A stretch of DNA of 64,000 bases from Buchnera aphidicola str. Bp (Baizongia pistaciae) (GCF_000007725.1 NC_004545.1:186001-250000); one strand, 5' to 3'. Positions 10,677 through 20,469 are shown, numbered from the stretch's first letter. The notes: generated from the sequence alone by a model not told the origin. A program made the numbers and translations.

Positions 10677-10715
10677 TTTACAACTTCTTTAAAATAAAGA
10701 CTACGTAATTTAGGT

Positions 10716-11315
10716 TCATTTTTTAGAAATTTTTTCCAAATATTTGTGTATGCCTTCTTGGGTAGTTTTTATACCGGTATCTCCTTTTTTCCAATTAGCT
10801 GGGCATACTTCTCCGTATTTTTCGTAAAAGTGAAGAGCATCTATCATTCTCAGTGTTTCTGATATGTTTCTTCCAAATGGTAAATCGTTGATAGTTTGAT
10901 GTCGAATGATTCTATTTTTATCAATTAAAAATGTTGCTCTTAATGCAACTCCTAATTGAGGATGTTCAATACCATAAGAACGTTGTATTTCTCTTTTTAA
11001 ATCTGAAACCATAGTAAAATTTATTTTATCTATTTGTCCATTGTGAGATAAAGTGTTTCTCCATGCATGGTGTACATAAACTGAATCTATGGAAACACCT
11101 ATTAGTTTAACATTTCGTTTTTTAAACTTAGATAATTCTTGATTGAATGCTATAATTTCTGATGGACATACGAAAGTAAAATCCATTGGCCAAAAAAATA
11201 ATATACTAGTTTGGTTATTAGTGAATTCTTTAAAGTTAAAATTATTAATGATGTCACCATTACATGAAATAGCTGAAGCGGTAAAATCTGGAGCTGGATA
11301 AGTTACTAAAACCAT
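10716..11315 (-). CDS. ahpC: Typical 2-Cys peroxiredoxin (AhpC/TSA family)
   Basis: Thiol peroxidase that reduces hydrogen peroxide and organic hydroperoxides in the cytosol; 199 residues. The peroxidatic cysteine is Cys50 in DFTFVCPSE, and the resolving cysteine is Cys171 in GEVCPANWKKG. Both motifs and the C-terminal extension place it in the typical 2-Cys, Prx1/TSA-like group rather than strict orthology with E. coli AhpC (187 residues), so the symbol is approximate. An AGGAA ribosome site precedes the ATG. No ahpF reductase is adjacent, so the reductant is presumably thioredoxin. No OxyR-type operator was recognised. Confidence 0.93.
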   Translation of the reverse strand: MVLVTYPAPDFTASAISCNGDIINNFNFKEFTNNQTSILFFWPMDFTFVCPSEIIAFNQELSKFKKRNVKLIGVSIDSVYVHHAWRNTLSHNGQIDKINFTMVSDLKREIQRSYGIEHPQLGVALRATFLIDKNRIIRHQTINDLPFGRNISETLRMIDALHFYEKYGEVCPANWKKGDTGIKTTQEGIHKYLEKISKK

Positions 11316-11550
11316 ATTTTATAATTCCTATTTAATAAAATGAATTTGTAGTAAAAATATAATAAGTAGGTTAGATTATATGTGATTTATAATTATATTA
11401 AAAGATCATTAAGATGGATAAGTTAAAATAATGTTTAAATATAATTATTTAAAGAATGTAAGTTTAAGATGCGTATTAATAACTAAATGTAAGAAGAGTA
11501 TTATTAATTTTGTGCAACATTATTTAAATATATGAGGCGTAAAAACTTAT

Positions 11551-12225
11551 ATGGATAATCGTACATTATTAAATTGGTCTAGTATATTAAAAAATGAAAA
11601 AAAAAAATATTATTTTATTAATATAATAAATCATCTTTTTTTTGAACGTCAAAAAAAGATGATTTTCCCGCCTAAAGGAAAGGTATTTAATGCTTTTGTA
11701 CATACACAATTGTATGATATAAAAGTGGTAATACTTGGACAAGATCCTTATTATAAAATAAATCAGGCGCATGGTTTGGCTTTTTCTGTTGAAAATATAG
11801 TAAAATTTATTCCTTCGTCTTTAAAAAATATTCAAAAAGAAATAATTAGTGATTTAGGTCAAAATCGCTCATTTTCGCATGGTTGTTTAACAAAATGGGC
11901 GTTACAAGGGGTTTTTTTATTAAATTCAGTTTTAACAGTGGAGGCTGGTAAACCTGGATCTCACTATAAGTTAGGTTGGGAACGTTTTACTAATAAGGTT
12001 ATTAGTATTATTAATGAATATTGTAAAGGTGTAGTATTTTTGTTATGGGGTTCATATGCTCAAAAAAAAATATGTTTAATAGATAGAACTCGACATTATA
12101 TTTTGTTAGCGCCGCATCCATCACCATTATCAGCTTATCGAGGATTTTTTGGATGCCGCCATTTTTCAAAAACAAACAAAATACTCAAACAACAGAACAA
12201 AAGTCCTATTAATTGGTTTTTTTAA
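11551..12225 (+). CDS. ung: Uracil-DNA glycosylase
   Basis: Family 1 uracil-DNA glycosylase, which excises uracil from DNA to start base-excision repair; 224 residues. The water-activating motif is GQDPYY at 63-68 (catalytic Asp65). The minor-groove loop HPSPLSAYRGFFG starts at His189. A TGAGGCG ribosome site lies upstream of the ATG. An A11 run (11597-11607) lies within codons 16-19 without breaking the frame. Confidence 0.97.
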   Translation: MDNRTLLNWSSILKNEKKKYYFINIINHLFFERQKKMIFPPKGKVFNAFVHTQLYDIKVVILGQDPYYKINQAHGLAFSVENIVKFIPSSLKNIQKEIISDLGQNRSFSHGCLTKWALQGVFLLNSVLTVEAGKPGSHYKLGWERFTNKVISIINEYCKGVVFLLWGSYAQKKICLIDRTRHYILLAPHPSPLSAYRGFFGCRHFSKTNKILKQQNKSPINWFF

Positions 12226-12238
12226 TTTTTAAATAATG

Positions 12239-12261
12239 TATAAAACATGCTTTGTTTTATA
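12239..12261. terminator. Perfect palindrome between convergent ung and grpE
   Basis: TATAAAACA (12239-12247) and TGTTTTATA (12253-12261) form a perfect 9-bp stem around the 5-base loop TGCTT. It lies between the stop codons of ung (+) and grpE (-). Only one G:C pair and no clear U tract, so terminator function is tentative. Confidence 0.35.
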
Positions 12262-12305
12262 AATCTATTTTATATAATTTTAGTATGTTCGTAAATTAAG
12301 AACTA

Positions 12306-12890
12306 TTATGTTTTTTTGTCTTTCGAAAGTTTTACTATAGCTTTTCGAATAATTTTTTCGTGGAACGTATAACCATCTTGAATTATTTCAGAAACATAGT
12401 ATTCATTAATATTTTTACAGTTTTCATTTGGTATCGTTGTGTGTAATTTAGGATCAAATAGTTTTCCTTTTTTATTGTTTATTTTTAACCCAAATTTTTC
12501 AGTAACGGTTAATAATGATTTTAGTATTAATGGAATTCCTTGAATCATATTATTGTCTTTAATATTATTGTATTTATTAATATCTTTTCTTATATTTTTT
12601 AAACTGTCTATAATAGGAATTAAATTTCTGAAAAAATTTTCTAGTTGTGTGTCTATTATTATTTTGATCTTGTTTTTAGTATTTTTATTTATATTCTCTA
12701 TTTCAGCTTGTTCTCGTAACTTCACTTCGGAAATATGTTTCTTAATTTCAAGTATTTTTTGTTTTAAAGAATTTATTTTATCTTGATTTTGACAATCATC
12801 GCTCACGTTGTTTTGAGTAATTGTTGTGTTATTTAGATCGTTTTTAGATTCAGTTTGAGTTTCTTTTTTATGTTTATCTATATCATTCAT
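12306..12890 (-). CDS. grpE: Nucleotide exchange factor GrpE (HSP-70 cofactor)
   Basis: Cytosolic homodimer that releases ADP from DnaK in the chaperone cycle; 194 residues (E. coli 197). It has a charged, low-complexity N-terminus (about 1-40), then a long helix/coiled coil (40-90) typical of GrpE. The conserved core includes NLIPIIDSLKN and, near the C-terminus, LHTTIPNE and the beta-domain segment VSEIIQDGYTFHEKIIRKAIVKLS, matching GYTLNGRTIRAAMVTVA of E. coli. An AAGGA ribosome site precedes the ATG. It is divergent from nadK, as in E. coli. I could not find a clear sigma-32 promoter in the short intergenic region. Confidence 0.95.
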   Translation of the reverse strand: MNDIDKHKKETQTESKNDLNNTTITQNNVSDDCQNQDKINSLKQKILEIKKHISEVKLREQAEIENINKNTKNKIKIIIDTQLENFFRNLIPIIDSLKNIRKDINKYNNIKDNNMIQGIPLILKSLLTVTEKFGLKINNKKGKLFDPKLHTTIPNENCKNINEYYVSEIIQDGYTFHEKIIRKAIVKLSKDKKT

Positions 12891-13003
12891 AAATATTCCT
12901 TTTAAAATTATGGTTGAGTTTATTAATTTATATATTGAATTGCGTAGTATTGAATATTTATCTTTATAAGATGAATAAATTTTATTATAAGGAAACTATT
13001 TTT

Positions 13004-13882
13004 GTGAAATACTATTTTAGCTCTATTGGGATAGTTGGTCATCCTCGTTACGATAGTGCATTAAATACACATAAATTATTGCACAGTTGGTTAGTTAATA
13101 AAGGATATAATGTAATTATTGAAAATAAAGTAGCACATAAATTAAGATTAAAAAATATAAATTTTGATTCTTTAGCTAATATAGGAAAAAAATGTGATTT
13201 AGCAATAGTGGTTGGTGGTGATGGAAATATGTTATGTGCTGCTCGTATTTTATCTTGTTATAATATAAAAATAATTGGAATTAATCGAGGAAATTTAGGA
13301 TTTTTGACTGATTTAAATCCAGATACAGCGTTTCAACAATTATATAATGTATTATCTGGAGAATATTTTATAGAAAAACGTTTTTTATTAGAAGTAAAAA
13401 TTGTTAAAGAAAATGGCACTGCTTTAATTAATACTGCTATTAATGAAGTTGTTTTACATGCTGGACATGTAGCTCATATGATTGATTTTGAAGTGTATAT
13501 AAATAATGAATTTGCTTTTTCTCAACGTTCAGATGGATTAATTATTTCTACTCCTACGGGATCTACTGGATATTCGTTATCAGCAGGAGGTCCTATTCTT
13601 GTTTCTTCACTAGAAGCTATGGTATTAATTCCGATGTTTCCGCATACTTTATCATCTCGCCCATTAGTTATTAATAGTACTAGTATTGTTTATTTAAAAT
13701 TTAAAAAACATATACATTCTGAATTAAAAATTAGTTGCGATAGTCAAGTGATATTACCATTAAACAGTAAGGATAATATTTTTGTAAAAAAGAGTAAGAA
13801 ATTTTTATGTTTGTTACATCCTAAAAATTATAATTATTTTAATGTTTTAAGTTCGAAGTTAAATTGGTCTAAAAGATTCTAA
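13004..13882 (+). CDS. nadK: NAD kinase
   Basis: Phosphorylates NAD to NADP in the cytosol. I chose the GTG at 13004. It gives 292 residues, exactly the E. coli length, and the N-terminus falls 7 residues before the conserved IGIVGHPR. An AAGGA ribosome site (12989-12993) lies 10 bases upstream. An in-frame ATG at 12971 and an open frame back to 12914 would add residues with no counterpart in E. coli. Motifs: GGDGN at 71-75 with catalytic Asp73; [12 protein letters not shown]; the NE/D substrate motif TAINEVVLH; and [16 protein letters not shown] written here as [17 protein letters not shown]. Divergent from grpE. Confidence 0.95.
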   Translation: MKYYFSSIGIVGHPRYDSALNTHKLLHSWLVNKGYNVIIENKVAHKLRLKNINFDSLANIGKKCDLAIVVGGDGNMLCAARILSCYNIKIIGINRGNLGFLTDLNPDTAFQQLYNVLSGEYFIEKRFLLEVKIVKENGTALINTAINEVVLHAGHVAHMIDFEVYINNEFAFSQRSDGLIISTPTGSTGYSLSAGGPILVSSLEAMVLIPMFPHTLSSRPLVINSTSIVYLKFKKHIHSELKISCDSQVILPLNSKDNIFVKKSKKFLCLLHPKNYNYFNVLSSKLNWSKRF

Positions 13883-13940
13883 TTTATTTCGTGAATTTCC
13901 AATTTAATGTTTTTATGTTTTTGTAATTTTTTTAAACTTT

Positions 13941-14304
13941 TGGAGCTGGCGGGATTCGAACCCGCGTCCAAAATTTTTACGACTTCAGATACTACATGCT
14001 TAGTCTATTATCTTTTCTTATCTATCGATGTATAGACTCATTATAGATATATATTTTGAAGTTTTTATTTAGCAACAAAAAATCTTTCAAAATAGATTTG
14101 AGTTGCGATCTCTTTAGATTAACCTTCTATATAAATTAAACATTAAGAGAATATGTTTAAAAGAAGGGCTTTATTCAGATTATTAAGCTGCTAAAGCGTA
14201 TTGATTTTGTTTTGCTACTATTTTTTATGGTTTTTTAACGAGGCAAACCATCCTCGGCATGCACATCAGTTTTCAATAATTTTGTCAAATCCAATATCAG
14301 CCCC
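13941..14304 (-). ncRNA. ssrA: Transfer-messenger RNA (tmRNA)
   Basis: Rescues stalled ribosomes and tags nascent peptides. The 5' end begins GGGGCTGATATTGG (complement of 14304 downward) and the 3' end is CAGCTCCA. The two form a 7-bp acceptor stem with one G-U pair. The T-arm GGGTTCGAATCCC is present near the 3' end. The resume codon GCA is at 14215-14213; the tag reads AKQNQYALAA and ends in TAATAA (stop at 14185-14183). The length of 364 nt is close to E. coli's 363 including CCA. The 3' CCA is not encoded: the next template bases give AAA. The short open frame over 14201-14407 on the other strand is an artefact of this RNA gene. Confidence 0.98.
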
Positions 14305-14313
14305 TCACGTCAC

Positions 14314-14343
14314 ATTATACATTATATATAACAAAATAGTCTA
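14314..14343 (-). promoter_or_regulatory. Probable sigma-70 promoter of ssrA
   Basis: On the minus strand a perfect -10 TATAAT (14319-14314) is preceded at 18 bases by TAGACT (14343-14338), which matches 4 of 6 positions of TTGACA. The -10 ends 9 bases before the mature tmRNA 5' end, so transcription would begin at or just before it. A strong -10 next to a highly expressed RNA gene is credible, but the background is A/T-rich. Confidence 0.45.
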
Positions 14344-14434
14344 CAATATATTAAAAATTTTTATTAAAATTGTATTAATTGAATTATATGGCAAGTATAA
14401 TGTTTAGTAAAATAAAAGGAGTAATAAAACTTAT

Positions 14435-14761
14435 ATGAATGATATTATAAAAAAAATTCAAAACCAAATACAAAATAATCCAATTATAATTTATATGAAA
14501 GGATCTCCTGATGCTCCTAGTTGTGGATTTTCTGCTCAGGCAGTGCACGCTATTTCTTCGTGTGGCAAAAAATTTGCATATATAGATGTTCTCAAAAATC
14601 CAGATATTAGATTAGAGTTACCAAAATATGCTAATTGGCCAACATTTCCTCAGTTATGGGTAAATGGAGAATTAATTGGTGGATGTAACATCATTTTAGA
14701 ATTATTTCAGAAGGGAGAGTTAAAAAAAACAATTTCTATATGCGATAAATTAAATAGTTAA
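14435..14761 (+). CDS. grxD: Monothiol glutaredoxin Grx4
   Basis: CGFS-type monothiol glutaredoxin that binds a [2Fe-2S] cluster with glutathione and takes part in iron-sulfur cluster delivery; 108 residues (E. coli 115). The active-site motif CGFS is at Cys30 within MKGSPDAPSCGFSAQA. The glutathione-binding segments WPTFPQLWVNGELIGGCNI are intact. An AAGGAG ribosome site lies at 14416-14421, 13 bases before the ATG. It is divergent from ssrA; erpA at 39530-39877 is a likely functional partner. Confidence 0.97.
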   Translation: MNDIIKKIQNQIQNNPIIIYMKGSPDAPSCGFSAQAVHAISSCGKKFAYIDVLKNPDIRLELPKYANWPTFPQLWVNGELIGGCNIILELFQKGELKKTISICDKLNS

Positions 14762-14825
14762 AAAAACTTTAAAAACATATAGAAATAGATGTAAAATTTT
14801 ATTGATGTTATAATATTAAAATTAT

Positions 14826-15479
14826 TTATAATTTTATTGTTCGTGTATCATTGGGTGGCCATCCGCCCAATGTTTTCCAGCGATTAACAATTTTACAAAA
14901 TAAGTTTGCTGTTTGTTGTGTGTCATATAGAGCTGAATGTGCCTGATTGTTATCAAAAGTTAACCCAATAGCTTTGCATGCTCTTGCTAAAACAGTTTGT
15001 CCTACTGCTAATCCACTCAAAGTTGCTGTATCAAAAATAACGAACGAATGAAATGGATTGTTTTTAATTTTAGTTCTAGTGATGGCAGCTGTTAAAAAAT
15101 TATAATCAAAAATAGCATTATGTGCTACTATTATACTTTTAGTACAATTATTAGATTTTATTCCCTTGTGAATTAAATTGAATATAGAATATAATGCTTC
15201 ATATTCACTAATTGCTCTACGTAATGGACTGAATGGATCAATACCATGAAATTCAATTGCTTTTTTATCAATTCTTGATCCTTTAAAGGGTTGAATATGA
15301 AAATGCAATAAATGCTCTTTTTCGAGTAATCCAAATTCATTCATTTTTAATGTGATGATAGCTATTTCTAGTATAGCATCAGTTTCTGGATTGAATCCGG
15401 CAGTTTCAATGTCTATTACTACAGGATAAAATGTTCGAAATCGTTTTCGTAAAGAATTATTTATTTTACTATAACACAT
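14826..15479 (-). CDS. rnt: Ribonuclease T
   Basis: DEDD-family 3'-5' exoribonuclease that trims the 3' ends of tRNA and other stable RNAs; 217 residues (E. coli 215). Metal-binding residues: Asp23 and Glu25 in VIDIETAGF; the Asp of [10 protein letters not shown]; and the DEDDh-type His and Asp in [14 protein letters not shown]. Relevant here because tmRNA and tRNA 3' ends, including the non-encoded CCA of ssrA, depend on such processing. Convergent with grxD. The start matches the E. coli N-terminus, with [12 protein letters not shown] at residue 17. Confidence 0.97.
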   Translation of the reverse strand: MCYSKINNSLRKRFRTFYPVVIDIETAGFNPETDAILEIAIITLKMNEFGLLEKEHLLHFHIQPFKGSRIDKKAIEFHGIDPFSPLRRAISEYEALYSIFNLIHKGIKSNNCTKSIIVAHNAIFDYNFLTAAITRTKIKNNPFHSFVIFDTATLSGLAVGQTVLARACKAIGLTFDNNQAHSALYDTQQTANLFCKIVNRWKTLGGWPPNDTRTIKL

Positions 15480-15678
15480 TTAAATTCTCGTTTAATATAC
15501 AAATATTATTGATATGTATTTCACATGTTCAGAAATACAATTTAATTTTACTATAAATCAAATAGAATTTAAATGCTTATATTTATAGTATTAATTAATA
15601 GTTTTATTTAATATGTGAAAAGAGATATTTTTATTTGATAGAATAATAATGTTTAATTTATAATAGAGGTTATATATT

Positions 15679-16305
15679 ATGACTTATGTATTACCATCTT
15701 TACCATATTCATATAATAGTTTAGAGCCATTTTTTGATGAGAAAACAATGATAATTCATCATACTAGGCATCATCAAGCATATATAAATAATACTAATAG
15801 TATTTTAAATGGAACTCATTATGAAAATTTATTGATTGAAGAGTTGATTTCTAAATTAAACATATTGTCTATAGAAAATAAATTAGCACTTCAAAATAAT
15901 GCAGGTGGTCATATTAATCATAGTTTATTTTGGAAATGGTTAAAATTAAATACAATTTTAAAAGATGATTTTAAAATTATTCTTGAAAAAAATTTTAAAT
16001 CAGTAGATTTTTTTAAGAAGCAATTTGAAAAGATAGCATTAAGTCATTTTGGTTCTGGTTGGATTTGGTTAATTAAAAAATATGATAATACTTTACGCAT
16101 TGTTACTACAGTTAATCAAAATACTCCTTTAATGGGAAAAGAAATATCGGGTATTTCAGGTATTCCTATTTTGGGTTTAGATTTATGGGAACATGCATAT
16201 TATTTAAAATATAAAAATAATCGTTCGGATTATGTTAATGCTTTTTGGAATGTAGTTAATTGGGATGAAGTTAGTTATCGTTTTTTTAATATATCAAATA
16301 TGTAA
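15679..16305 (+). CDS. sodA: Superoxide dismutase [Mn]
   Basis: Dismutates superoxide in the cytosol; 208 residues (E. coli SodA 206). Metal ligands are His27 ([11 protein letters not shown]), the His of [10 protein letters not shown], and the Asp and His of [12 protein letters not shown]. The [10 protein letters not shown] context and the overall match to SodA rather than SodB favour manganese. An ATAGAGG ribosome site precedes the ATG. No Fur or SoxS site was recognised upstream. Confidence 0.96.
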   Translation: MTYVLPSLPYSYNSLEPFFDEKTMIIHHTRHHQAYINNTNSILNGTHYENLLIEELISKLNILSIENKLALQNNAGGHINHSLFWKWLKLNTILKDDFKIILEKNFKSVDFFKKQFEKIALSHFGSGWIWLIKKYDNTLRIVTTVNQNTPLMGKEISGISGIPILGLDLWEHAYYLKYKNNRSDYVNAFWNVVNWDEVSYRFFNISNM

Positions 16306-16400
16306 TATGTAATCTTTTTAATATTAATTTTATATATCAGAAAATCTTAAATAGTACTCATATAAATTAGTCTTTGATAAAAAAATAATTAGGACAATGT

Positions 16401-17024
16401 TTGAAAGAAATTAAATTAATAGTAGGTTTAGCAAATCCGATTAAAAAATATAATGATACTCGTCATAATGTTGGTTCTTGGCTAGTTAACAGTTTAGTTA
16501 CACAACAAAATAAAAAATTAAAAAAAAATAACAAATTTTTAGGTTATTCTACAGAAATTAATATTTTGTCTAAAAATATTCATGTATTAGTTCCGGATAC
16601 ATTTATGAATTTAAGTGGAATATCAGTTTTAGCTATATCAAATTTTTATAACATTAAGTTACACGAAATATTGGTAGTACATGATGAATTAGATTTAAAA
16701 CCAGGAAATGTCAAGTTTAGATTGAGATCTAGTCACAATGGACACAATGGAATTAGAAACGTTCTTGCTGTGTTAGGAACTAACATAAAATTTTTGAGAA
16801 TTCAAATTGGAATAGGACGTCCAATTAATAGCGGATACAAAATATCTAAGTTTGTATTATCTAAACCTAATGTTTCTGAGAAATTATTAATTAATAGAGC
16901 TATTTTATGTGCAATTCGTGTCATTTATGATTCGATAAATCAACGCAATGTTATTATGACTGAAAGTTCGTTGAATTCTATGTTAGATCATTACATGAAT
17001 AGTTGTGTAATTCATCATAATTAA
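16401..17024 (+). CDS. pth: Peptidyl-tRNA hydrolase
   Basis: Hydrolyses peptidyl-tRNA released from ribosomes; 207 residues (E. coli 194). The start is TTG at 16401, supported by an AGGA ribosome site at 16391-16394 and by the match MKEIKLIVGLANP to the E. coli N-terminus. The ATG four bases earlier (16397) is in another frame and meets a stop after five codons. Key residues: Asn12 (GLANP), catalytic His22 (DTRHNVGSW), and HDELDL with its Asp. The usual Gly after GLANP is Ile here. It precedes ychF by 44 bp, the same pth-ychF pair as in E. coli. Confidence 0.96.
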   Translation: MKEIKLIVGLANPIKKYNDTRHNVGSWLVNSLVTQQNKKLKKNNKFLGYSTEINILSKNIHVLVPDTFMNLSGISVLAISNFYNIKLHEILVVHDELDLKPGNVKFRLRSSHNGHNGIRNVLAVLGTNIKFLRIQIGIGRPINSGYKISKFVLSKPNVSEKLLINRAILCAIRVIYDSINQRNVIMTESSLNSMLDHYMNSCVIHHN

Positions 17025-17068
17025 TGAGTATAGAAACAATAAGTTTTTATGAGGTATAATATATTATT

Positions 17069-18160
17069 ATGGGTTTTAAATGTGGTTTTGTTGGTTTACC
17101 TAATGTAGGAAAGTCTACTCTTTTTAATTATTTAACTAAATTAAATATTCCTGCAGATAATTATCCGTTTTGTACTATTAAGTCTAATGTTGGCATAGTT
17201 CCTGTTTTGGATAATCGCCTTAATAAAATAGCTCAAGTAGTTTGTTCTAATAAAATTATTCCAGCAACTATAGAGTTAGTAGATATTGCTGGATTAGTAA
17301 AAGGCGCTTATAAAGGTGAAGGATTAGGTAATCAATTTTTAGATCATATTAGAGACACAAATGTAATTATGCATATAGTGCGTTGTTTCGAGAATAGATA
17401 TGTTACCCATATCTATGGTTCAGTAGATCCAGTGCGGGATGTACAAATTATAAATCTTGAGTTAATACTATCAGATATAGAAGTATGTAAAAATAGAATG
17501 TGCAAGCTTGAAATAAACAAGTTATCTCATAATAAACAAGTTAACAAGGAGTTATTAATATTAAAAAAATGCGTGTACCATTTAGAAAAAAGTAAAAGTT
17601 TGCGATCATTAAATTTAACTGAAGAAGAAATTTTTGTAATTAATTATTTAAGATTAATTACATTAAAACCTGTAGTGTATATTTTTAATATAAGTATAGA
17701 TCAATCTAGAAATTTATATAAACGGGAAATTTTTGATATAATTAAAAATGAACATAATGCTAAAACAGTAAATGTTTGTTTAGATTTAATGCAAAGTAGC
17801 AAAAATGACGTTAGTGCATACGATCATCTTTCTTTAAAATATAAACAATTATTTAATAAAATGTTAAAAAATGTAATTTGGGCAGGTTTTAATGCTTTAA
17901 ATTTAATTACTTTTTTTACTGCTGGCAAAAAAGAAGTTCATGCATGGACTACAACTAATAATTTGTTCATTTTTCAGTCTGTAAAATGTATTCATACAGA
18001 TCTTAGTAAGGGATTCATTCGAGCTCAAGTGATTTCTTATGATGATTTTATTAAATATAAAGGAGAAAAGCGATCTAAAGAGTTAGGGAAAATTAGAATA
18101 GAAGGAAAAAGATATGTTATTTGTGATGGAGATATAATTCATGTTTTGTATAATGTATAG
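17069..18160 (+). CDS. ychF: Ribosome-associated ATPase YchF (OLA1/Obg-like)
   Basis: TRAFAC-class NTPase that prefers ATP; binds ribosomes and is linked to the stress response and translation; 363 residues, as in E. coli. The G1 loop GLPNVGKST is at 9-17. The G3 region is DIAGLVKGAYKGEGLGNQFL. A central helical (coiled-coil) insertion spans about 130-200. The C-terminal TGS domain (about 280-363) includes FTAGKKEVHAWT and KGFIRAQVISYDDF. The TGAGG ribosome site suits the ATG. Probably one operon with pth. Confidence 0.97.
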   Translation: MGFKCGFVGLPNVGKSTLFNYLTKLNIPADNYPFCTIKSNVGIVPVLDNRLNKIAQVVCSNKIIPATIELVDIAGLVKGAYKGEGLGNQFLDHIRDTNVIMHIVRCFENRYVTHIYGSVDPVRDVQIINLELILSDIEVCKNRMCKLEINKLSHNKQVNKELLILKKCVYHLEKSKSLRSLNLTEEEIFVINYLRLITLKPVVYIFNISIDQSRNLYKREIFDIIKNEHNAKTVNVCLDLMQSSKNDVSAYDHLSLKYKQLFNKMLKNVIWAGFNALNLITFFTAGKKEVHAWTTTNNLFIFQSVKCIHTDLSKGFIRAQVISYDDFIKYKGEKRSKELGKIRIEGKRYVICDGDIIHVLYNV

Positions 18161-18209
18161 AAATTGTTTTTAATTTAAAATAATTTCTATTTTTTATAAA
18201 AATAATTTA

Positions 18210-18235
18210 TATAGAGAGAGCGTTTTCTCTCTATA
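18210..18235. terminator. Perfect hairpin between convergent ychF and thrC
   Basis: TATAGAGAGA (18210-18219) and TCTCTCTATA (18226-18235) form a perfect 10-bp stem around a 6-base loop GCGTTT. It lies just past the thrC stop codon and between two converging genes, the right place to end both. On the minus strand it is followed by a T/A-rich tail rather than a clean U run. Confidence 0.6.
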
Positions 18236-18243
18236 GGTTTAGA

Positions 18244-19536
18244 TTATTTTTCTAGTAAAAATTTTTTGAGTTTTGAAAAATCTGGCCTTATATTATGAGA
18301 AAGTAGTGGTAGTTTTATTTGATTGCGTAGTTTTGATGGTAAAAATAATGTTATTTGTAATATTTTTTCGATAGTTTTTTTGAATTTTGCAGGATGTGCA
18401 GTACCTAAAAATAAACCAAATTCATTTTGTTTAAGTTTGTTTTTTAATGTGTAGTATGCTACAGCTGCATGAGGTTCTGAAACGTATCCTAAAAACGCTA
18501 GTTTTTTTAAACTTTTTTTTGTTAAGATATCGGATACACTTCCGTATTTTAGTGTTTTTAATGACCAAAATTTTCTTTTAAATAATTCTTCTACTCGTGG
18601 CCAATTATTCGGTTGACTAATGTCCATAGCATTAGAAATAGTAGATACAGTATTGTTAGGTTTCCAGAATCCAGTTTTAAGAAATCTCGGAACTGTATCG
18701 TTTGAATTTGTAGATGCAATGAATGATTTGATAGGTAAACCTAACGCTTTTGCTAAGAGTCCTGCAGTTAAATTTCCAAAATTACCACATGGTACAGATA
18801 TTACTAAATTTTTTTGTTGTTTTTTTGTAAGTAAAGCAAACGCTTCAAAATAATAACAAATTTGCGCTAATAATCGGCTGATATTTATAGAATTTGCTGA
18901 GTTTAGTCCTGTTTCTATTCTGAGTTGATCATCGTTAAAAGCTTGCTTAACTAATTTTTGACATTCATCAAAACTTCCATTAACAGCAATAGTGATTATG
19001 TTTTCACCTAATGTACAAAACAATTTTTCTTGTAATTCGCTAATTTTTCCTTTGGGATATAAGATTATCACTCTAACATTTTTCATCTTAAAAAATGCAT
19101 GAGCTACTGCAGCTCCTGTATCTCCTGACGTAGCTGTTAAGATAGTAATAGTATCATTTTTGTCATGATTTAAGAATGATAATATTTGAGCCATGAATCT
19201 TGCACCAAAGTCTTTAAAAGCTAAGGTAGGTCCATGAAATAGTTCAAAGCAGGCAATGTTTTTGGATATAGATACTATTTTGGGAGTAGTAAATGAGAAC
19301 GCGTTTTTAATCCGTTTAGTTAATTCAGAGTAATGAATTTCATCTCCTATAAACATGGATAAAATTTTGCTGCTTCGAGTTAAAAAATCCATTTTTAATA
19401 ATTTATATAATTGTTCTTTTGTAAGAATAGGTAGTTCTTTAGGAAAAAAAAGACCTTGGTTTTTTCCTAAACCGAGTTTTACAGCTTTTGAAAAATTTAC
19501 TTGATCTTGTTTTTTTTTTAAATTATATAATTTCAT
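18244..19536 (-). CDS. thrC: Threonine synthase
   Basis: PLP enzyme converting O-phosphohomoserine to L-threonine; 430 residues (E. coli 428). The PLP Schiff-base lysine is Lys108 in HGPTLAFKDFGARF. The phosphate-binding glycine-rich loop is VPCGNFGNLTAGL and the substrate-binding segment is LTATSGDTGAA. It starts directly after the thrB stop codon with no spacer, so translation is probably coupled. An A10 run (19510-19519) lies at codons 6-9 and keeps the frame. Last gene of thrABC, which makes a host-essential amino acid. Confidence 0.98.
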   Translation of the reverse strand: MKLYNLKKKQDQVNFSKAVKLGLGKNQGLFFPKELPILTKEQLYKLLKMDFLTRSSKILSMFIGDEIHYSELTKRIKNAFSFTTPKIVSISKNIACFELFHGPTLAFKDFGARFMAQILSFLNHDKNDTITILTATSGDTGAAVAHAFFKMKNVRVIILYPKGKISELQEKLFCTLGENIITIAVNGSFDECQKLVKQAFNDDQLRIETGLNSANSINISRLLAQICYYFEAFALLTKKQQKNLVISVPCGNFGNLTAGLLAKALGLPIKSFIASTNSNDTVPRFLKTGFWKPNNTVSTISNAMDISQPNNWPRVEELFKRKFWSLKTLKYGSVSDILTKKSLKKLAFLGYVSEPHAAVAYYTLKNKLKQNEFGLFLGTAHPAKFKKTIEKILQITLFLPSKLRNQIKLPLLSHNIRPDFSKLKKFLLEK

Positions 19537-20469
19537 TTATAGTCCTATTTTTCGCGCACCAATTGTATCTATTTTACAAATGTGTACGAATCCTCGGTCA
19601 TTTGTGAGATAATAATTAGTTAGCCATGTGGCTATTTTTTTAGCAGTAAGAAGATTGTCAGAAACAGCAAAAATAGCAGGTCCAGATCCAGAAATTCCGC
19701 ATGCAATAGCTCCCATATCTATAATAATTTGCTTTGTTTTTAGAAAATAAGGAAGTAATTTAATTCTATATGGTTCAGCAATAATGTCGTGCATAAACAT
19801 TGAAGCTAATTTTGATTGATGGGTATATGTAGCGTGAATAAATCCAGCTAAATTTTGGCTATGTTGTATACAAACTTTTTTACTATATTGTAATGGTAAT
19901 AAAGTTCTTGCTTGTTCGGTTGATATAGAAATTCCTGGCCATGCGATAACCCACAACCAATTTTTAAAAATTGATATTTTTTGACATACAATATCATTTT
20001 TGTTGATGATAAGTTGCATACCTCCTAGATATGAAGGCGCAACGTTATCATAATGTACACTGCCTGAAATTTTTCCTTCTAATTTTCCCATTAATTTTAA
20101 TAGTTCGAAATTATTTATAGGTTTATTAAAAAATGTATTTATAGCTACAACTGTAGCTACAATAGAGCAAGCACTAGAACCTAAGCCTGACCCGATAGGC
20201 ATGTTTTTTTCAAGAGTTATTGATACAGGTAGATTTTTTTTTAATATTTTACAAAAATATGTCCAACATTTTTTGACTATGTTTTTGTTAATATCTTTAG
20301 GAAGTTGGTTCGAAAATGTGCCTGTGCTAGTTAAACTAAATTGTTTGGAAGAAGTAATAGTTATGACATCACCTAATAAAGAATTGTCTATTGGTGAGAT
20401 TGCGGCCCCTAAAACATCAAATCCTACTCCAACATTTCCAATTGATGCAGGAGCATAAATTTTTATCAT
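19537..20469 (-). CDS. thrB: Homoserine kinase
   Basis: GHMP-family kinase phosphorylating homoserine; 310 residues, the same as E. coli. The ATP-binding motif [11 protein letters not shown] is at 91-101. N-terminal [17 protein letters not shown] and C-terminal [17 protein letters not shown] are also conserved. The TAGGAAA ribosome site precedes the ATG, 19 bp downstream of thrA. Confidence 0.98.

Noticed and set aside
12914-13003. Longer nadK reading frame starting at 12914 (or ATG at 12971)
   Set aside because: The extra residues have no counterpart in E. coli NadK; the GTG at 13004 gives exactly 292 residues and has an AAGGA site upstream.
14201-14407. 68-codon open frame on the + strand
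   Set aside because: It lies over the tmRNA gene and its promoter on the other strand and resembles no protein.
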